Assembly (NCBI GenBank): GCA_035525495.1
Contig: DATLED010000062.1
Location: 1 to 64,000, forward strand
Reading direction: 5' to 3'
DNA length: 64,000 nucleotides
From: DATLED01 sp035525495
Lineage (GTDB): Bacteria > Actinomycetota > Acidimicrobiia > Acidimicrobiales > CADCTF01
Position numbers and translations under genes: made by a program. A model generated the notes under the pieces. The model was not told where the DNA came from, did not search any database, and worked only from the letters and a program-made list of their open reading frames with translations. The stretch's first letter is position 1. Each line of letters begins with the position of its first letter. Positions 59,320 through 64,000 of this stretch are shown one piece after another.

Positions 59320-60411
59320 ATGGCGACGATCGAGTTGACGGGCGACGACGAGACGAAGGTCGAGGAGTTCGCGGGGAACCTGTTCATGGCGTGTCTGACG
59401 ACAATGGAGCTCGCCAACATCCAGCTCGGGATCCGCCTCGGCCTGTATGACGCCTTGGCTGGCGCCGGCCCCGTCACTGCAGCGGAGCTCTCCGCCAAGG
59501 CGGGCATCGCGGGACGATACGCGCAGGAGTGGCTCGAGCAGCAGGCCGTCGCGGGCGTGGTCGAGGTCGATGACGTCACCAGGCCGGCCGGCGAGCGTCG
59601 GTTCTCGCTGCCGAACGCCCATGCCCACGTTCTCATCGACGACGACAGTGAGGCGTGCATGAAGCCCTGTGCCGCAGTGGTCCCGTGGCTTGCTCGGGCG
59701 ATCGACATCATGGTCGAGGAGTTCCGCGACGGCACCGGCGCGGCCTTCGGCTTGTTCGACCTGCACGACATCCAGGCCGCGTTCACCCGTCCCGTGTTCG
59801 CCAACCACCTCACCCAGAACTGGCTCCCGGCGCTTCCCGATGTCCAAGCGAAGCTGAGCGCAGGCGAGCGCCTGCGCATCGCCGAGCTCGGATGCGGCGA
59901 GGGCCTGGCCGCGATCACCATCGCCCGCGCCTACCCGAACGTCGAGATCGACGGGTTCGACCTCGACGACGCGTCGATCGCCGTCGCCATCGAGTCTGCG
60001 GCTGCCGCCGATGTCGCCGACCGGGCCCACTTCGCAGTGCGCGACGCCGCCGATCCCGCGATCGTGGGCGACTACGACCTCGTGCTCGCCATCGAGATGC
60101 TGCACGACGTACCGGACCCCGTCGGGATCCTCCGCACCATGAAGCGGCTCGCCGGCGACCGCGGCACGGTCCTCGTGGTCGACGAGCGCGCCGAAGAGGC
60201 TTTCAACCTGCCGGCCGGGGAGATGGAACGGTTCTTTTACTCCTTCAGCACGCTGCACTGTCTTGCCGTGAGCATGCAGGACGGCGGCGCCGGCACCGGG
60301 ACCGTGATCCGACCGGACACGGTGCGCCGCTACGCGTCCGAGGCCGGCTTCACCGGTGTCGAGATCCTCGATGTCGATCACCCGCAGTTCCAGCTGTACC
60401 GCATGTCCTGA
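59320..60411 (+). CDS. Winged-helix plus SAM methyltransferase (Rv2258c-like)
   Basis: 363 aa. GGAGG 4 nt before ATG 59320. An N-terminal winged-helix dimerisation domain (about 20-95, IRLGLYDALAGAGPVTAAEL and YAQEWLEQQAVAGVVEV) leads to a class I methyltransferase with motif I LRIAELGCGEGLAAI and the acidic loop DLDDASIAVAI. Resembles mycobacterial Rv2258c-type methyltransferases. Substrate unknown. Convergent with the TetR gene, 129 bp apart. Confidence 0.85.
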   Translation: MATIELTGDDETKVEEFAGNLFMACLTTMELANIQLGIRLGLYDALAGAGPVTAAELSAKAGIAGRYAQEWLEQQAVAGVVEVDDVTRPAGERRFSLPNAHAHVLIDDDSEACMKPCAAVVPWLARAIDIMVEEFRDGTGAAFGLFDLHDIQAAFTRPVFANHLTQNWLPALPDVQAKLSAGERLRIAELGCGEGLAAITIARAYPNVEIDGFDLDDASIAVAIESAAAADVADRAHFAVRDAADPAIVGDYDLVLAIEMLHDVPDPVGILRTMKRLAGDRGTVLVVDERAEEAFNLPAGEMERFFYSFSTLHCLAVSMQDGGAGTGTVIRPDTVRRYASEAGFTGVEILDVDHPQFQLYRMS

Positions 60412-60481
60412 CGTTCGGGCGGGGGTCAGCGCGCCTGTCGTCACAGCACGGACGGCAGTCCTCTTGCTTCTCAACGAATCG

Positions 60482-60510
60482 AACGCCAGGGCCTTGTCGG
60501 GCCGGCGTTT
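60482..60510. terminator. Imperfect hairpin between methyltransferase and TetR genes
   Basis: AACGCC and GGCGTT arms with an inner GGCC/GGCC pairing, between the two convergent stops. Weak support. Confidence 0.3.
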
Positions 60511-60540
60511 CGGGCGTGCCCGGGGTTGATGCCCGGACGT

Positions 60541-61149
60541 TCAGGAGCCGCTGTCCAGGATCGCTTTGGTGAGCATGGCAGTTGCCGACCAACGCATGAG
60601 CTGGGTTGCGTCCTCGCGGGACATGCCGGCGACGTCGGTCAACCAGACGAGGGCTTCAATGCCGGTCGCGCTTCGGATCGCAATCGCGAGGCGATGCACC
60701 TCAGCGGCTGACATCCCGGGTTGCAGCGGTGCGAGCGCCTCTTCGATCCACGTGATGGCGCGACCTTGTCGGAGCGCGAGCTGTGAACGCTGTTCTGGGT
60801 CAGCCTCCAAGGAGAGCCGGAGCATCGTGCGCGCCTGGGGCTCTGTCGCGACGACGGTCTTCGTGAGGGCGTCGATCGCGAGCTCGAGCCGGGCGGTGAC
60901 GTCATCGGGCGCGTCGTCGGGCAGCAGTGACTCGCGCACGGTTTCGGGGTGTGCGGCGACCAAGAGGGCGCGCTGGCTGGGGAAGTAGCGGTATGCGGTG
61001 GTGCGGGAGATCGAAGCCGCCTCTGCTGCCGCCTCGACGGTCGGCACCGCACCGCCATCGGCGATCAGCTGACGCGCCGCATCGATCAGCGCGTCGCGGG
61101 TCCGACGCTTCTGCGCGACCCGCCCGTTCAGCTCATAACCCGTTGACAT
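60541..61149 (-). CDS. TetR-family transcriptional repressor
   Basis: 202 aa from ATG 61149 (ATG/GTG-like starts at 61170 would add 7 residues). N-terminal HTH: TRDALIDAARQLIADGG ... PTVEAAAEAASISRTTAYRYF. The C-terminal ligand domain is helical and divergent. It is divergent from a cupin gene, with the palindrome 61176-61193 between them, so it should repress itself and the cupin. Ligand unknown. Confidence 0.9.
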   Translation of the reverse strand: MSTGYELNGRVAQKRRTRDALIDAARQLIADGGAVPTVEAAAEAASISRTTAYRYFPSQRALLVAAHPETVRESLLPDDAPDDVTARLELAIDALTKTVVATEPQARTMLRLSLEADPEQRSQLALRQGRAITWIEEALAPLQPGMSAAEVHRLAIAIRSATGIEALVWLTDVAGMSREDATQLMRWSATAMLTKAILDSGS

Positions 61150-61175
61150 CACCCAGATGGTACCGTACATTCGTC

Positions 61176-61193
61176 ATGGGACACATGTCCCAT
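61176..61193. promoter_or_regulatory. TetR operator palindrome
   Basis: ATGGGACA-CA-TGTCCCAT, 8-bp perfect arms, 27 bp from the TetR start and 23 bp from the cupin start. It lies where a TetR dimer would control both divergent genes. Confidence 0.7.
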
Positions 61194-61215
61194 AACTACG
61201 AGAACGGAACCTCGG

Positions 61216-61710
61216 ATGCCTCTGATCCCGATCACCCGCAACGCCGGTGAAGGCGACAAGCAGTCCTTCGCCGGCGGTGGGCTGCACCTGTGGAAGTTGC
61301 TCGCCGAAGAAACCGACGACGCCCTCTTCATGTTCGAAGACCGGATGGTCAAGGACAAGACGACGCCGCTGCACCTGCATCCCGAAGCGCACGAGATGAC
61401 CTATGTCATCGACGGCGAGATCGAGATCCAAGCCGACGGCAACCGCAGCCGCGTTCGCACCGGTGGCATGTCCTTCGTCCCCAAGGGCGTGGCCCATGCC
61501 TTCGTGGTCGTGTCCGCCGAGGCCCGGCTTCTCGGCATCCAGTCACCTGGCGCTGTCGGCCAGGCCTTCTATCGGGGCGCCAGCGACCCGGCCGTCGACG
61601 ATACCGCCGACTACCTCGACCTCGCCCGCCTCCAAGCCACAGCCGCCGCGAACCCGCGCGGCATCACGATTCTCGGGCCGTCGCCCTTCGTCCCGACCGC
61701 CGCACGCTGA
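61216..61710 (+). CDS. Cupin-domain protein (RmlC-type metal-binding)
   Basis: 164 aa. One cupin motif: TPLHLHPEAHEMTYVIDGEIEIQADG with metal ligands His/His/Glu and later His in GVAHAFVV. Resembles small quercetinase-like and ectoine-synthase-like cupins. Regulated by the divergent TetR gene. Probable oxygenase or isomerase on a small molecule; substrate not predictable. Confidence 0.8.
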   Translation: MPLIPITRNAGEGDKQSFAGGGLHLWKLLAEETDDALFMFEDRMVKDKTTPLHLHPEAHEMTYVIDGEIEIQADGNRSRVRTGGMSFVPKGVAHAFVVVSAEARLLGIQSPGAVGQAFYRGASDPAVDDTADYLDLARLQATAAANPRGITILGPSPFVPTAAR

Positions 61711-62032
61711 GGCCGAGGACGCCCGACGCGCCACGCCGACGGCAGGGCCTCTGACGAGCGCAACCGACCCCGTTCCGAGGCCGGGCCGCCGGGCCCGACA
61801 CTTGATCTCATCGAGCGAGCACCCTGTGGCTTCGCTCGTACCGAAGCGGGACTCGCCGTCCCGGCACTCCAGCACGTCCGGATCCATCGGCGGCGCCGTG
61901 ACCTGGTGCGACGATCCTGTTATCGAAGATCTCTCTCCAAGCTCATGAGCCCCAGGCGACACCGCATGACCGATCGAGCAACGATGGTCTGGCGGGACGC
62001 GTGATCGGATCATCTCGGCCGCAGCGGCGGGT
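61711..62032. other. Non-coding stretch
   Basis: 322 bp. Only one weak hairpin (GCTTCG/CGAAGC at 61829-61847, 7-nt loop) is seen, a possible terminator for the cupin gene. Overlapping open frames are short shadows. Nothing else found. Confidence 0.4.
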
Positions 62033-62605
62033 TCACGACCCTGTGGCGCCGGGTGGGGTCGTCTCGGACCGGGCAGCGACGTCGGCCGCCGCGAGGACCT
62101 GCTTGAGGTGCTCGACGTCGAAGGGCTGTTCGGTAAGGGTGTCGGCGTCCCACTCGCTGCGCGGCGTGCCGAAGAAGTCGCCGCCGTACACGTGGAGCGC
62201 GGCGGTGTAGGTCCGCCGGGGGTTGACGACGCTGTGGATCACGTCGGGACCAAGGAGCACCACGTCACCGGCTTCGAGCTCCTTGCCGCCGGAACGGACG
62301 ATGCCGGTCGTGGCACGACGGTAGAAGCAGTTGTCCTCGCGCCCGCCGTAGATCCCGTTGACCGCCCACATCCGATGGTCGTGAGGGAAGAGCGAGACCC
62401 GTGGCGGCCAGACGATCTGCAGGACCGTGAGGTCCTCGGCGCGGTGCAGCGGCACGATCCCGCCCTTGTCGGGAACGCCGAGCGCGTCCTCGACCGACGA
62501 CCGATCGGAAAGGGCCCGATCGAGCACCTCCTTCACGGCCACGGCGGGCTGGTGCTCGAGCAGCGCCGCTCGGCAATCGGACACGAACTCCTCGAGGACG
62601 AACAT
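62033..62605 (-). CDS. Cupin-type metal enzyme (cysteine dioxygenase-like, COG5553)
   Basis: 190 aa from ATG 62605, with GGAGG 8-12 nt upstream. The core has FPHDHRMWAVNGIYGGREDNC FYRR pattern (His-x-His ligands, then GGREDN) and a later HSVVNP ligand His. This is the double-stranded beta-helix family related to cysteine dioxygenases. Function unassigned; could be thiol or small-acid oxidation. Confidence 0.75.
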   Translation of the reverse strand: MFVLEEFVSDCRAALLEHQPAVAVKEVLDRALSDRSSVEDALGVPDKGGIVPLHRAEDLTVLQIVWPPRVSLFPHDHRMWAVNGIYGGREDNCFYRRATTGIVRSGGKELEAGDVVLLGPDVIHSVVNPRRTYTAALHVYGGDFFGTPRSEWDADTLTEQPFDVEHLKQVLAAADVAARSETTPPGATGS

Positions 62606-62887
62606 GTCTGCCACCTCCCAACTCCCGAGACGATACAGCGACGTCACCGTGGCAGACAGGAAGCCCTGTCGGCCCCCGGTGTCGCCTGCCGTGGACATGG
62701 GCGACCTCAGGCCCGCCGAGCGGCTTCGCAACGTGGGAGCCCGGCGACTGCCAACGTCGGCTGGCATCGCCGCGGTGGCGAACCGGCGCGCGATGGCACC
62801 TCGTTCTCCGTGCTTCGAACGAGGGAGGGCGTGTCGTTCGGGTCAGCGTCTCCGTCCGTCAGCGCGCCGCAGACCAATACTGGGGTG
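62606..62887. other. Divergent intergenic region, non-coding
   Basis: 282 bp between the minus-strand cupin start and the glycosyltransferase start. No gene or clear hairpin. It should hold both promoters. Confidence 0.4.
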
Positions 62888-64000
62888 GTGCGTGTGCTCT
62901 TCAGCTCCTCATCGGGTGTCGGCCACGTCCAACCGATGCTGCCGCTCGCGCTGGGGATGCGGGCGAGGGGGCACGAGGTTCGGTGGGTAACGGCCGAGGA
63001 CGGTTGCCACTGGGTGCGGGGTAGCGGCATCGACGCTGCGGCGGCGGGACCGACGACGCGGGAACGCATGGCGGAATACGAGCGGAGATGGCCGGCGTAC
63101 GCCGCCCTCCGCGGGGAGGCGCGAGCGGAGATGATGTTCCCGCGCCTCTTTGGCGACGTCGCCGCCCATGCGATGTTCCGACCACTCCTCGACATCGCCC
63201 GCCGTTGGCAGCCGGAGCTCATCGTCTCCGAGGCTGCCGACTTCGCATCGCCGGTGGTGGCAGCGGCGATGGGCGTGCCCCAGGTGACGCACGGCTTCGG
63301 CCTGGTCGTGCCCCGCCACCGGGTCGAGCTGGCGGGGGAGATGGCTGGGCCCCTCTGGCGGGAGGTGGGGCTGGAGCCCCGCCCCTTCGGCGGCGTCTAT
63401 GACCACCTGTACGTCGACATCTACCCGCCGTCGATGCAGCCGGACGATCTCAGCTACATCGATCACGTCACTCGACGGCGTCCGGGGTCGCTGACGGACG
63501 GGCACCTCCCGATCGATGCTGCCGTCTGCGACCTGATCGCTTCCGATCAGCGTCTGGTCTACGTGACCTTCGGGACGGTGTTCAACCGCACGCCGACCTT
63601 CGCCGCAGCTGTCGATGCGTTGCGGTCGTTCGAGGACATCGGCGCGATCGTCACCGTCGGCCCCGACGGTGACGTCGATGCGTTCGGGGCGATGCCCGAC
63701 CATGTGGTGGTCGCTCGCTACGTGTCGCAGGACGACGTGTTTCCGCATGCGTCCGCAGTCGTCTCCCATGCCGGTTCGGGAACGCTGTTGGGCGCCCTCG
63801 GCCACGGCGTTCCCCAGCTGTGCCTGCCGCAGGCAGCGGATCAGTTCCGCAACGCGGACGCCTGCGCGATGGCCGGAGCCGGGATCGTGCTCAAGGACGA
63901 GGGGGTGGGGGCGGAAGCCGTTGCTCTAGCGCTGCTCCAGGTGCTCCGTGACGTGAAGTACCGGGACGCCGCAGTACGGGTCTCTGAGGAGATCGCGTCG
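62888..64000 (+). CDS. GT1-type glycosyltransferase (macrolide/UGT-like), 3' end outside window
   Basis: 371 codons open from GTG 62888 to the window edge. N-terminal acceptor-binding domain (VRVLFSSSSGVGHVQPMLP), linker, and the C-terminal nucleotide-sugar domain with VVSHAGSGTLLGALGHG and PQLCLPQAADQFRNADACA, the UGT/MGT motif. Transfers a sugar to a small hydrophobic acceptor. Frame stays open, so the last part is missing. No Shine-Dalgarno seen. Confidence 0.85.
   Translation, partial: MRVLFSSSSGVGHVQPMLPLALGMRARGHEVRWVTAEDGCHWVRGSGIDAAAAGPTTRERMAEYERRWPAYAALRGEARAEMMFPRLFGDVAAHAMFRPLLDIARRWQPELIVSEAADFASPVVAAAMGVPQVTHGFGLVVPRHRVELAGEMAGPLWREVGLEPRPFGGVYDHLYVDIYPPSMQPDDLSYIDHVTRRRPGSLTDGHLPIDAAVCDLIASDQRLVYVTFGTVFNRTPTFAAAVDALRSFEDIGAIVTVGPDGDVDAFGAMPDHVVVARYVSQDDVFPHASAVVSHAGSGTLLGALGHGVPQLCLPQAADQFRNADACAMAGAGIVLKDEGVGAEAVALALLQVLRDVKYRDAAVRVSEEIAS

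Overview
This is a high-GC chromosomal window from an actinobacterium, most likely class Acidimicrobiia or a close relative. The evidence is two WhiB iron-sulphur regulators, an F420-type luciferase-like monooxygenase, a class E sortase, a DUF2342-type protein, frequent GTG starts, and many starts that follow a TAnnnT box by only 6-9 nt with no ribosome-binding site (leaderless style). The class-level assignment is inference from gene content.

Core region 1 (1-43182) is ordinary chromosome with dense housekeeping genes. In order: the end of an AbiEi-like gene, endonuclease VIII, a PASTA-less Ser/Thr kinase, a VWA protein, WhiB genes flanking a formiminotransferase / LLM oxidoreductase divergent pair and tatA, an HtrA-like protease, glucokinase, a polyphosphate block (ppk1, Nudix, ppx) that runs into fluC and engB, phoH2, surE, moaE, mreB, a branched-chain-amino-acid-type ABC transporter with an embedded acyl-CoA synthetase, a HEAT-repeat protein, sortase, a Lon-like PDZ protease, a large histidine kinase, a DivIVA-like coiled-coil protein with an odd zinc-type tail, and a UPF0182 membrane protein.

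Mobile region (43215-59091) is an integrative mobilizable element of about 15.8 kb inserted in the 3' part of an initiator tRNA-Met gene. A 45-bp direct repeat of the tRNA 3' half bounds it. It carries a tyrosine integrase, an excisionase and a MobF relaxase-helicase, but no type IV secretion genes. Its cargo is defensive: a PIN-domain toxin with an unusually large partner, a Shedu nuclease, a Fic protein with an AbiEi-like N-terminus, a type III restriction-modification pair, and two small followers (DUF3024 and a DUF5677-like protein). Its genes mostly use Shine-Dalgarno sites, unlike many core genes. The two att repeats differ by a compensated base pair in the T stem. The DNA just right of attR has the same layout as the left end of the element, so a second element may be stacked on the same tRNA.

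Right region (59092-64000) holds a winged-helix methyltransferase, a divergent TetR/cupin pair around a clear palindromic operator, a second cupin of the cysteine-dioxygenase type, and the 5' part of a GT1 glycosyltransferase that runs off the window. It could be chromosome or part of a second, stacked element; the window does not decide.
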